Source of the DNA: CAZDUZ01 sp964508755
Lineage (GTDB): Bacteria; Patescibacteriota; Dojkabacteria; SC72; JAFGCJ01
Reading direction: 5' to 3'
Length of the DNA: 7,783 nt
NCBI GenBank assembly: GCA_964508755.1
Contig: CAZDUZ010000041.1
Coordinates: 1 to 7,783 of the forward strand
Position numbers and translations under genes: made by a program. Positions 1 to 5,519 of the stretch are shown piece by piece. A model generated the notes under the pieces. The model saw nothing but the letters and a program-made list of their open reading frames with translations. It did no database searches and was not told the origin of the DNA. Position 1 is the stretch's first letter; each line of letters begins with the position of its first letter.

Positions 1-30
1 AAAAAAGGGGTGCATTTTACCGCACCCCTT
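1..30 (-). terminator. Intrinsic terminator of RNA1
   Basis: A perfect 9-bp stem, AAGGGGTGC (5-13) with GCACCCCTT (22-30), has an 8-nt loop. The six A at 1-6 read as a T6 tract on the minus strand, two of them inside the stem. This is a canonical rho-independent terminator for leftward transcription. It would end the hairpin-rich transcript from about 497 and any read-through from the acetyltransferase gene. The plus-strand side lacks a T tract, so it is a minus-strand terminator. Confidence 0.8.
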
Positions 31-497
31 CTTGTAAACGCGACCAGATTACTCCGATCACTGCTATCCGATAAGAAGAAAGAAGTAAAGTACCCCTTTC
101 ACTCCAATAGCCGCCAAGGCTAAAGAACCAGGTCCCTGATCAAAGGAAAACCCAGCCACCGAATATAGGATTTACAAAGATCCATTCTTGTATAACGAGC
201 TGATCTAGAATACAGCCGTGCATCTATATCAGAAGAAGTATGTATGTCCATCTTCTGGAACGAAAGCCCTTTCGTCCAATACACATAATCGTTGGATTAC
301 ATGTATCATAAAGAACGGGACTACAAGAAGTCCATCCCATAGATATACGCAGAGGTATACAAACCTCTGCATTTGCAATCTAGACACAAGATCCAGACAT
401 ACTGGACCAAGCTGTTCAGGAGCTCATCCTGACAGTAAACACTCATATCGGTTTAGGATATGAATGCTACCCTAGATTTGGAATCTATGAGTATCCT
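1..497 (-). ncRNA. RNA1: ~500-nt candidate structured non-coding RNA with chained hairpins
   Basis: This gene-free stretch lies between a minus-strand promoter (504-531) and a minus-strand terminator (1-30), giving a predicted transcript of about 497 nt. It is a chain of local inverted repeats: 473-478/482-487 (6 bp), 443-449/457-463 (7 bp), 412-421/427-435 (9 bp, one bulge), 392-396/402-406 (5 bp), 349-356/363-370 (perfect 8 bp, GCAGAGGT with ACCTCTGC, 6-nt loop), 318-322/329-333 (5 bp), 260-265/270-275 (6 bp), 230-236/251-257 (7 bp), 201-209/223-231 (9 bp, one mismatch) and 108-112/118-122 (5 bp). Some overlap, so not all can form together. Single 5-bp stems are expected by chance, but several of 7-9 bp in about 300 nt are not. 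No convincing ORF is present. I do not recognise the RNA. It could instead be the structured 3' UTR of the acetyltransferase mRNA, since no terminator separates them. Confidence 0.55.
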
Positions 498-503
498 ATC
501 TCC

Positions 504-531
504 ATAATACTCTACCCCCAATTCTTGTCAA
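504..531 (-). promoter_or_regulatory. Sigma70-type promoter of RNA1
   Basis: On the minus strand a perfect -35 TTGACA (526-531) is followed after 16 nt by TATTAT (504-509), which matches 5 of 6 bases of the -10 consensus. The predicted start is near 497. A 6-bp dyad, GAGTAT (489-494) with ATACTC (507-512), overlaps the -10 and could be an operator. The promoter lies just past the acetyltransferase stop codon, so it would drive only the downstream non-coding stretch. Confidence 0.65.
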
Positions 532-571
532 GAGGTTAGAAAGGTTTCAATAAAAAGAATTGTGAAATCTA

Positions 572-1144
572 TTAAAATGTCTTTCTCCAAACAGGTGCGT
601 TAATGGGTATACCTTCAGGTGTAAAGCCATATCGAGCATAGGCAGAGCCAACGGGTTCACCGGCAAATTGCCGGTAGAAATCCCATGAGGTACTTTTGTA
701 CCGAGGTCCGCTATTCCAGATAACTTCATCATATCCCCGAATTCGTGCTTGCTCTAATGTGTAAAGTACAAGCTGATATCCAATACCTCGTCTTCTGTAT
801 GAATCATCAAGGAAGAGATTAACTAATTCTGCTGAATGGTGTGTGGGTGTCGATTTGAAAGGTTCCATTTGCGGTTCAGGATTTCGGATAGCACAAAACC
901 CGATAGCTTTTCTCATCTCATTTCTAACCATAAAGTAGTGATAACCGTTGGACTCTGCATGAGTTTCAAGACTTCCCACCATACGATTGCGAATCTCCTC
1001 AATTTCTTCAGTTTCAATTTCTCCAGTCACGTTACTTCTTACCCATTGCTTCGCTACTTCAATTAATTCGTCTATAGCTTCAGGAGTGAGATCACTGAGT
1101 ATGAATTGATCTGTTTGAGCTTCAAAGGATTGTTCTAAGGACAT
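572..1144 (-). CDS. GNAT-family N-acetyltransferase
   Basis: This 190-residue protein has the GNAT fold signature. Residues 106-126 carry the central strand ELVNLFLDDSY followed by R117-R-R-G120-I-G122, the Q/RxxGxG/A loop that binds acetyl-CoA pyrophosphate. After it come the expected helix and a strand with VIWNSGPRYK. The acceptor substrate cannot be predicted, though small-molecule or protein N-acetylation is typical. The N-terminal 35 residues of the longer frame (from 1249) are Cys-rich and unlike the family, so I start at the ATG at 1144. No Shine-Dalgarno precedes it; an extended -10 (TGCTATAGT) lies 6 nt upstream, suggesting a leaderless mRNA. It ends with tandem stops TAA TAG. The gene stands alone, with RNA1 downstream on the same strand. 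Family assignment is firm, function open. Confidence 0.88.
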   Translation of the reverse strand: MSLEQSFEAQTDQFILSDLTPEAIDELIEVAKQWVRSNVTGEIETEEIEEIRNRMVGSLETHAESNGYHYFMVRNEMRKAIGFCAIRNPEPQMEPFKSTPTHHSAELVNLFLDDSYRRRGIGYQLVLYTLEQARIRGYDEVIWNSGPRYKSTSWDFYRQFAGEPVGSAYARYGFTPEGIPINAPVWRKTF

Positions 1145-1150
1145 GATGTT

Positions 1151-1159
1151 ACTATAGCA
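1151..1159 (-). promoter_or_regulatory. Extended -10 promoter element of the GNAT gene
   Basis: Read on the minus strand, TGCTATAGT matches an extended -10 (TGnTATAAT, one mismatch). It lies 6 nt before the chosen ATG, so transcription would begin at or within a base or two of the start codon. There is no good -35 at 17 nt, as expected for an extended -10. A hairpin, GGTAAG-3nt-CTTACC, sits just upstream. Confidence 0.4.
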
Positions 1160-1215
1160 TAAATAGGTAAGGGACTTACCAAATTTGCATGAAATGCACA
1201 TTCCTTCCCCCTTAA

Positions 1216-1245
1216 TAGACACACTATGGGTCACTGTAGTACAAT
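1216..1245 (+). promoter_or_regulatory. Sigma70-type promoter of the MFS leader RNA
   Basis: TAGACA (1216-1221, 5 of 6 to TTGACA) and TACAAT (1240-1245, 5 of 6 to TATAAT) are 18 nt apart, giving a start near 1252. It points into the hairpin region and attenuator before the MFS gene. I see no comparably good promoter between the terminator at 1430 and the MFS start. Confidence 0.5.
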
Positions 1246-1251
1246 GCATTC

Positions 1252-1430
1252 GTCATGAATAGTTTTCGATGGTATACAACCAAGTCTTGTACGATGAAAT
1301 CCTTCACTCTTGAAGGTGCAGTCATCGTTGCGCCTTGCGCATGAGGCTTGTTGTTGTCATCACTATTCGATACTCTTTCTGAAAATTCGTATTGACACAG
1401 ACAAGCCTCCAACCACGGAGGCTTTTTTAT
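1252..1430 (+). ncRNA. Structured leader RNA with attenuator, upstream of the MFS gene
   Basis: This predicted ~180-nt RNA starts at the promoter above and ends at an intrinsic terminator. Helices seen are TACAA/TTGTA (1275-1279/1287-1291), a nested hairpin CGATGA/TCATCG (1292-1297/1322-1327) around CCTTCA/TGAAGG (1301-1306/1311-1316), and TGCGC/GCGCA (1329-1333/1337-1341). AGGCTTG (1344-1350) is complementary to CAAGCCT (1402-1408), whose bases also form the 5' arm of the terminator. The two pairings exclude each other, the layout of a transcription attenuator or riboswitch expression platform. The MFS start codon lies 148 nt beyond the terminator, so the likely target is that gene. The ligand or signal is unknown and I do not recognise the upstream domain. 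It might instead be an independent small RNA. Confidence 0.5.
1403..1428 (+). terminator. Intrinsic terminator in the MFS leader
   Basis: A perfect 8-bp stem, AAGCCTCC (1403-1410) with GGAGGCTT (1417-1424), has loop AACCAC and a T6 tract at 1423-1428. It is a strong plus-strand terminator. Because it lies upstream of an open reading frame rather than after one, it most likely controls read-through into the MFS gene or ends a small RNA. Confidence 0.85.
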
Positions 1431-1564
1431 TCCCGTTTTTCCTGAAGTGACATCAGTACAAACATATCCTGTTGGAGGTTTTTCTGTTCTGGTACGCACA
1501 AAGCGGACTCCTTGTATGAGGTCTCTTTTACTGGGATGTGCCAGGACAGATCATTAATAGTTAA

Positions 1565-1571
1565 GAGGAGG
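1565..1571 (+). promoter_or_regulatory. Shine-Dalgarno of the MFS gene
   Basis: GAGGAGG lies 6 nt before the ATG at 1578 and matches the 16S rRNA anti-SD closely. It decides the start over the ATG at 1512, which has no such site. The acetyltransferase, natA, natB and caxA-like starts have no comparable site. Confidence 0.85.
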
Positions 1572-1577
1572 AACATC

Positions 1578-2804
1578 ATGCACTCGCTGTCAATCGGGCA
1601 GAAGTACACCTTCATGAAGATCCTGGAGAACATGTGTATCGCCTGGATCTCTGCGACCTACGTGCTTTTCCTGGTGAGTAACGGACTTACACTCAAGGAA
1701 AGCAACCTCGTCAATGTGGTCTTCATGCTCACCATCTTCTTTTTCGACCCGCCTACCGGATCTCTTGGCGATCGTCTTGGTCACCGGAGAATCTACTTGT
1801 CGGGACTGGTACTGTTCGGCGTGGCTAGCCTTGTCTATGGAACCGGCACCACGTTTGTACGATTTGCCGTTGCGGAGTTTATCGCAGCAATCGGGCGTTC
1901 TCTCATGTCAGAGGCGCTCGAAGCGTGGCTTCGCAATCACACGAGTCAAGAGGAGTTCACCCGTATTCGTTCTGGAGCTCGGGAGAAGTCACAGTACTTC
2001 GGGATCCTGCCTGCACTTGCGGGAAGTGTCCTTGGAGCGCTTATCTCCTACCGAATTCCTTGGTATCTATCATCGGCAAGCTTCTTCGTTGTTGCGGTGA
2101 TTGGTACGATCGTCCTTAGGGATGGTGCAGAACCGGTCACTTTCAAAGGGATGAAGCTTACGGATATTGTTGGAGTGGATGCTCTGAAACACGAATTCCG
2201 CAATATCTCCGACGGATTTCAATCGATCAGGGTGAGCCCTCCGCTTCGCAAGATCATCGTTGTTGCGGTGGTAGCGTCAGCTGCGTACATGCCTCTCAAC
2301 ATGTTTTGGACTGTGACGATGCGAGATCTTGGAGTCCCTGAGTACATACTCGGAGGGTTCTGGGTACTTATCGCGTTACTGGCAGGGACAGGGGCGGGGC
2401 GTGTCAAGCGCATGGTGAAGGTAAACAAGTACAGCATCGGTAGAGATATGACCATTATCGGAATTACAGTTGGAGGAGGCGCTGGGTTAGCCCTACTCTT
2501 TCAGTCTGCGAATTCCATGTGGTTTGTCCCTGCAGGTGCTGCGGTTGCCGGTTTTCTCGGACATGAGTTTTTCCGTGGATCTCTCGAGGAGGAGATCATA
2601 TCGTATCGGAATAAATTCATCGAGAACCGTATCCGTGCCACGATCAATTCTGCAATCGGATCGTTCCGGACGTTTGGTGCCGCAGTCGGGCTCATCGTAT
2701 CAGGAGCGATTACTGATGTCCTGCCTACCCTCTGGGTATGGATGATTGCGGGATTGATGCTGGTTATTGTCGGTCTCTGGTATGTCAGATCTAAAGGCGA
2801 ATAA
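1578..2804 (+). CDS. Major facilitator superfamily transporter
   Basis: This 408-residue, strongly hydrophobic protein has about 12 predicted membrane segments, the usual MFS length. The family hallmark motif A is visible between the second and third segments as GSLGDRLGHRR (residues 61-71), with Asp and the basic triplet intact. It would act in the cytoplasmic membrane as a proton- or solute-coupled exporter or importer; the substrate cannot be read from the sequence. Drug-efflux-like MFS proteins are the nearest general class. The start is fixed by the GAGGAGG site. Upstream lies an attenuator-like leader, which may regulate it. Its sampled base composition (near 53% GC) differs from the other genes (about 37-38%), suggesting a different origin. 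It converges on natB. Confidence 0.9.
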   Translation: MHSLSIGQKYTFMKILENMCIAWISATYVLFLVSNGLTLKESNLVNVVFMLTIFFFDPPTGSLGDRLGHRRIYLSGLVLFGVASLVYGTGTTFVRFAVAEFIAAIGRSLMSEALEAWLRNHTSQEEFTRIRSGAREKSQYFGILPALAGSVLGALISYRIPWYLSSASFFVVAVIGTIVLRDGAEPVTFKGMKLTDIVGVDALKHEFRNISDGFQSIRVSPPLRKIIVVAVVASAAYMPLNMFWTVTMRDLGVPEYILGGFWVLIALLAGTGAGRVKRMVKVNKYSIGRDMTIIGITVGGGAGLALLFQSANSMWFVPAGAAVAGFLGHEFFRGSLEEEIISYRNKFIENRIRATINSAIGSFRTFGAAVGLIVSGAITDVLPTLWVWMIAGLMLVIVGLWYVRSKGE

Positions 2805-2808
2805 CTTT

Positions 2809-2856
2809 TGCCGATCGAATTCCTGTCTTTGGCGGGTTTTTCGTCTCCCTGACTAC
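2809..2856 (+). terminator. Possible weak terminator after the MFS gene
   Basis: Shortly after the MFS stop, a GCC...TTTGGC pairing with mismatches is followed by GGG and T5. The stem is poor, so this is a tentative call. The much better hairpins at 2873-2918 lack a T tract on either strand. Confidence 0.25.
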
Positions 2857-2872
2857 CTTCCGGCATGCCTAT

Positions 2873-2918
2873 GAGGCTGTATATCCCAGTGTACAGCCTC
2901 TACATAAAAGCTTATGTA
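2873..2918. repeat. Two adjacent perfect hairpins between convergent genes
   Basis: GAGGCTGTA (2873-2881) pairs with TACAGCCTC (2892-2900), a perfect 9-bp stem with a 10-nt loop. It abuts TACATAA (2901-2907), which pairs with TTATGTA (2912-2918), 7 bp with a 4-nt loop. They lie 5 nt beyond the natB stop and about 70 nt after the MFS stop. Neither strand has a following T tract, so they are not ordinary intrinsic terminators. They may stabilise both mRNA 3' ends or act as a roadblock between convergent transcripts. Confidence 0.6.
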
Positions 2919-2923
2919 AATTC

Positions 2924-4207
2924 CTACCCCTTCTTCCCGAATGAAGGAAGTTTGAAAGTAAGGAGTGTGTCAGAAGAGAAAATCTTGCTTGCTGCAAAAA
3001 TTGCAACCATAACAAGTACCAATAAATAAACATTTCCCCACAATATTGCCGTATAATTTTCTGCAAACAGATTTGGCATTGTGAGGAAGGTATGAGTAAA
3101 GGGGAGTGCAAATAATAATGTCTTCAACCAACCAGAAAGTGACGAAATATCTAAAAGCATCGAGAGCAGGTATGGAACCAGAAGCATCATCATGATAGGC
3201 GCAATTGCACTTTGAGCTGACCTGGTATCTTCAGCGAAAGCACCAATGATAAATGCAAATGAAAGTGCAGTCATAATAGCAAGGAACAATGAAACTCCCA
3301 GTATCAAATAATCCTGCATCCCTAATGACAAGTGTAATTGTTCTACTGCCGTGGAGATCTGCGTTGTGGCTTCGCTCATTGCACCACCAGTTATACCTTC
3401 CATATAGTTCTTCATCCCGTAGAGGTATGCTCCTGCCATCAGTAGTGACACAATTCCTGCTCCAATAAGTTTGGTTGCTACGATCATTTGACGGCTTACT
3501 GGACTGGAAAGTAACGTCTCAAGCGTTTTATTCTCTTTTTCATTTGCTACTGCAGTGGCAACGAGTTGTGCTGCTACCGTAATAACGAGGAATAATACGA
3601 TAGGGACAATCATTGTCTGCATAGAAACAAAACCAAGAATTGCATTAGGATCAACATTGGCAGAGTATTCATTGATCGTTACGGTATAGTCAAAGGTGAC
3701 TGGATGACGAATGTCTTGTGGGTTGGCAATGTCGTGTTCTTTTGTAAGGAGATAACTTCCTACAATTTCATCTATCGCGGTAGTTATCGTAGGAATTTGA
3801 CTTACAGACAGGTTCGAGATGACTGAAAAGCTGTAAAACATTGAAATTGATTCAATCTTCGGTTTATTTCCTGCTGAAATATCTTCTGAAAACGATTCTG
3901 GTATCACAAGTAAACTTTGCTCTTTATTTTCTTTCATCTGTGTAAGGAGCGCGTTTTGAGTTTTACCTGTTACTGTTTCAACATTCGGAAATAGATCTGA
4001 GAGTGTTTGAGTTACTATTTGTGACACTTCACTATTATCCTGGTCCAGGACGTAAATATGAGTGTTTTCTGCTTGTCGTTCCTGCTCACTGGACATGATA
4101 TTTCCAATAAATGAGAAGACAAGCATAATGATCACAAACGGGAGGATCATCTGCGGGGTAAGTAGCTCACGAATTTCTTTTAATAATAGGACTTTGAATT
4201 TGTTCAT
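2924..4207 (-). CDS. natB: ABC-2 type transporter permease, NatB-like
   Basis: This 427-residue protein has the ABC-2 permease layout. One N-terminal membrane segment (about residues 18-38, after a short charged cytoplasmic tail) is followed by a large extracytoplasmic domain (about 40-190) and then five or so membrane segments to about residue 420. A conserved cytoplasmic stretch, NEKENKTLETLLSSPVSR (about 222-239), follows the second membrane segment and is typical of NatB/ABC-2 permeases. Partnered with natA, it should form an efflux pump in the cytoplasmic membrane. NatAB of Bacillus subtilis exports Na+, but ABC-2 exporters move many substrates, so Na+ is only suggestive. Its ATG lies 4 nt after the natA stop with no clear Shine-Dalgarno, implying translational coupling. 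The symbol reflects family resemblance, not proven orthology. Confidence 0.82.
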   Translation of the reverse strand: MNKFKVLLLKEIRELLTPQMILPFVIIMLVFSFIGNIMSSEQERQAENTHIYVLDQDNSEVSQIVTQTLSDLFPNVETVTGKTQNALLTQMKENKEQSLLVIPESFSEDISAGNKPKIESISMFYSFSVISNLSVSQIPTITTAIDEIVGSYLLTKEHDIANPQDIRHPVTFDYTVTINEYSANVDPNAILGFVSMQTMIVPIVLFLVITVAAQLVATAVANEKENKTLETLLSSPVSRQMIVATKLIGAGIVSLLMAGAYLYGMKNYMEGITGGAMSEATTQISTAVEQLHLSLGMQDYLILGVSLFLAIMTALSFAFIIGAFAEDTRSAQSAIAPIMMMLLVPYLLSMLLDISSLSGWLKTLLFALPFTHTFLTMPNLFAENYTAILWGNVYLLVLVMVAIFAASKIFSSDTLLTFKLPSFGKKG

Positions 4208-4211
4208 TGTT

Positions 4212-4703
4212 TTACTTCAAATGAGTTACAGTTCTAAACACTTCTTCAAGGTTTTTTGNNNNNNNNNNNNNNNNNNNNNNNNNNNNNNNNNNNNNNNNNN
4301 NNNNNNNNNNNNNNNNNNNNNNNNNNNNNNNNNNNNNNNNNNNNNNNNNNNNNNNNNNAAATGTTTTATGCTCTGTAGAATTTGATGCATAGAGGGTAGC
4401 CATAAAAGATAGATAACCTAAGCCACTCATGTTTTTATAGGCACCAGCTTCCTCAGGAAGGTAAGAGATCTTCGATCTTATGCTTTGAGCGTTGCTTGAA
4501 AGATCCTTTCCAAAAAGATTTACCTCTCCAGACGTTGGAGTAAGAATTGTGGAAATAATTCTTAGCGCCGTTGACTTCCCTGCACCGTTAGGACCTACAA
4601 GGGCATATATTTCTCCTTCGTTTACAGTAAATGATATGCCATTAAGTGCTATTACCTGTCGATAATTCTTAACAAGATTTTTAACAACAATTGCAGAAGC
4701 CAT
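4212..4703 (-). CDS. natA: ABC transporter ATPase, NatA-like (interrupted by a sequence gap)
   Basis: The N-terminal 115 residues (4359-4703) show an ABC nucleotide-binding domain. Walker A is GPNGAGKST (37-45), and the Q-loop region YLPEEAGAY (81-89) has Glu in the Gln position, as is usual in NatA-like ATPases. A run of 100 N (4259-4358) then replaces the coding sequence. The signature LSGGQ, Walker B, D-loop and H-loop are all missing. The frame resumes only for the last residues, NLEEVFRTVTHLK, matching the common LEEVF end of this family. One hundred N is a conventional gap of unknown size; about 300-600 nt is needed for a normal 220-330-residue protein. So the gene is probably intact in the organism and only its assembly is broken. 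It energises export through the adjacent permease. The start at 4703 is chosen for the homologous N-terminus; the frame extends further upstream without family resemblance. Confidence 0.82.
   Translation of the reverse strand: MASAIVVKNLVKNYRQVIALNGISFTVNEGEIYALVGPNGAGKSTALRIISTILTPTSGEVNLFGKDLSSNAQSIRSKISYLPEEAGAYKNMSGLGYLSFMATLYASNSTEHKTFXXXXXXXXXXXXXXXXXXXXXXXXXXXXXXXXXXKNLEEVFRTVTHLK
4259..4358. other. Assembly gap (100 N) inside natA
   Basis: Exactly 100 undetermined bases. The true size is unknown and, judged from the missing ATPase motifs, larger. Any reading frame drawn across it is arbitrary. Confidence 0.98.
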
Positions 4704-4982
4704 ACGAAGAAACGAAAAGAAAAATGAAGAAATGTAGCGTCCGCCAGTAATAATGAGGATAGACCTCAGAGATGTAGGCACCAACAGAACCTATCTCCCC
4801 CCGCCTGGAGGTAGATGCTATTGTTGCCTACATCTCCCGGAAGGAGGTTCCCCTGGCATCTGCCAGACATTAATTCCATGTAATAATGGAACTACTGTCC
4901 GACAGACACCATTTACAAGCGGACGCTATAAACAATGAATTGACAGGACATTCCTAGTCGTACATCACTGTTTGAAAAGAAC
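4704..4982 (-). ncRNA. RNA3: structured leader of natA or independent RNA
   Basis: From a minus-strand promoter (4989-5017) to the natA start lie about 280 nt with no ORF of note and heavy base pairing. A 10-bp helix, GCGGACGCTA (4919-4928) with TAGCGTCCGC (4735-4744), closes the whole domain. Inside are CTGT/ACAG (4895-4898/4902-4905), TTCCAT/ATGGAA (4874-4879/4886-4891), CTGGC/GCCAG (4853-4857/4862-4866), a long arm of 12 perfect bp (4769-4780/4825-4836) continuing as 7 of 8 bp (4791-4798/4807-4814), and TGAGG/CCTCA (4754-4758/4764-4768). The last 30 nt before natA are pyrimidine-rich with short T runs on the minus strand and no Shine-Dalgarno. This could be a cis-regulatory leader (riboswitch-like) of natAB or an RNA terminating in that tract. 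I do not recognise it. Confidence 0.5.
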
Positions 4983-4988
4983 CGTTCA

Positions 4989-5017
4989 ATTCTACAACTG
5001 TTATAAAACAGCGTCAA
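4989..5017 (-). promoter_or_regulatory. Sigma70-type promoter of RNA3/natAB
   Basis: On the minus strand TTGACG (5012-5017, 5 of 6) and TAGAAT (4989-4994, 5 of 6) are exactly 17 nt apart, with a predicted start near 4982. The spacer holds a dyad, CTGTT (4998-5002) with AACAG (5007-5011), a possible operator. This is the best natAB promoter in the region, which would give the mRNA a leader of about 280 nt. Confidence 0.6.
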
Positions 5018-5101
5018 TTATTAGATGTTCCAGTGAGTAAAGAAAATCTCAAAGTGTTTACTCTTGTAAAGGGATAATGACGATTGTAAGGAAGAGGTTC
5101 C
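5018..5101. other. Spacer between RNA2 and the RNA3 promoter
   Basis: No gene is visible. It holds a 7-bp inverted repeat, GAGTAAA (5035-5041) with TTTACTC (5057-5063), and a short GGAA-4nt-TTCC hairpin at 5090-5101. The repeat has no T tract on either side. Confidence 0.45.
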
Positions 5102-5484
5102 GAAAAAAAGAAACGTAAGCGTTCGTAGTAGTAAATATCCCCGAGAGATGTGAAGGATGCGGAAAAACGCGCATTTTACGGCAGAAGCCAACCTTCACAC
5201 CTCGACGGAGGTTGCAAAGCAGGGGGCATGGCCCTGCTCATCACTACGTGATATCCACCCTGGTCAGGCACTGTACCCGGACCTCAGAGGGGAAAGCCCC
5301 ATGCCCGCTATCCCCACTGAGGGGGTCTGTACAACCTTCGTCAGGCCCTACATTAAAACAAAGAAGAAGTTGTTTTCACGTACGGCCCGACGAATTGCGG
5401 GACATGATCTACTACGAACGCTTATAAACAGAGAATCGAGAGGATTTACATCCCACACATACATCTCTGCTTTTAAAGAACAGT
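5102..5484 (-). ncRNA. RNA2: ~380-nt candidate structured RNA closed by a perfect 16-bp helix
   Basis: Bounded by a minus-strand promoter (5491-5519) and a T7 tract (5103-5109), this RNA would be about 380 nt. CTACTACGAACGCTTA (5409-5424) is the exact complement of 5116-5131, so the two ends close about 280 nt of internal structure. Internal helices include AAAACAA/TTGTTTT (5355-5361/5370-5376), CCTCAG/CTGAGG (5282-5287/5317-5322) around GGGG/CCCC (5289-5292/5297-5300), ATCAC/GTGAT (5240-5244/5248-5252), GCAGGG/CCCTGC (5219-5224/5232-5237), ACCTC/GAGGT (5199-5203/5208-5212), and a three-way unit closed by GTGAAGG/CCTTCAC (5150-5156/5192-5198) holding ATGCG/CGCAT and GGC/GCC hairpins. Outside the closing helix is CAGAGA/TCTCTG (5429-5434/5464-5469). 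Stops interrupt any long frame. It lacks the conserved cores of RNase P RNA (GAGGAAAGUCC), tmRNA and SRP RNA as I know them. The family is unknown to me. Confidence 0.65.
5103..5131 (-). terminator. Terminator at the RNA2 3' end
   Basis: On the minus strand the 3' arm of the closing helix (5116-5131) is followed by CGTTTC and then seven T (5109-5103). A short local hairpin (AACG-4nt-CGTT) could also form. Termination would couple to closing of the whole RNA, an unusual but workable arrangement. Confidence 0.5.
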
Positions 5485-5490
5485 GGCCGT

Positions 5491-5519
5491 ATTGTAATAA
5501 TAAGAATTAAGCGTGTCAA
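5491..5519 (-). promoter_or_regulatory. Sigma70-type promoter of RNA2
   Basis: On the minus strand a perfect TTGACA (5514-5519) and TACAAT (5491-5496, 5 of 6) are exactly 17 nt apart, the optimal spacing. The start would be near 5484. This is the best promoter in the window, and it faces a stretch without protein genes. Confidence 0.75.

Noticed and set aside
218..463. 81-codon plus-strand frame inside RNA1
   Set aside because: It lies over the hairpin chain, has no Shine-Dalgarno, is composed of Ser/Thr/His/Arg-rich sequence with no domain, and opposes the strand with the promoter and terminator.
572..1249. Longer acetyltransferase start at 1249
   Set aside because: The extra 35 residues are Cys-rich, unlike the GNAT family, and would overlap the leader promoter; an extended -10 lies just before the ATG at 1144.
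1224..1499. 91-codon minus-strand frame over the MFS leader
   Set aside because: It runs antisense through the terminator and hairpins, with no domain or start signal.
4769..4836. Integron attC site or MITE
   Set aside because: The long imperfect hairpin resembles one in size, but core RYYYAAC/GTTRRRY sites, an integrase and target-site duplications are not seen, and gene orientations alternate.
4984..4992. tRNA T-loop-like GTTCAATTC
   Set aside because: The flanking bases do not form a T stem and no acceptor or anticodon arms are present.
4999..5007. Extended -10 (TGTTATAAA) on the plus strand
   Set aside because: No -35 at a usable distance; the bases are part of the CTGTT/AACAG dyad in the spacer of the better minus-strand promoter.
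5116..5424. Retron msr/msd or group II intron
   Set aside because: The end-closing inverted repeat and a CACGTACGG stretch recall these, but there is no reverse transcriptase nearby and no convincing domain V hairpin.
5157..5510. 117-codon plus-strand frame over RNA2
   Set aside because: Its sequence is explained by the RNA2 helices on the other strand; it has no family resemblance and no ribosome binding site.
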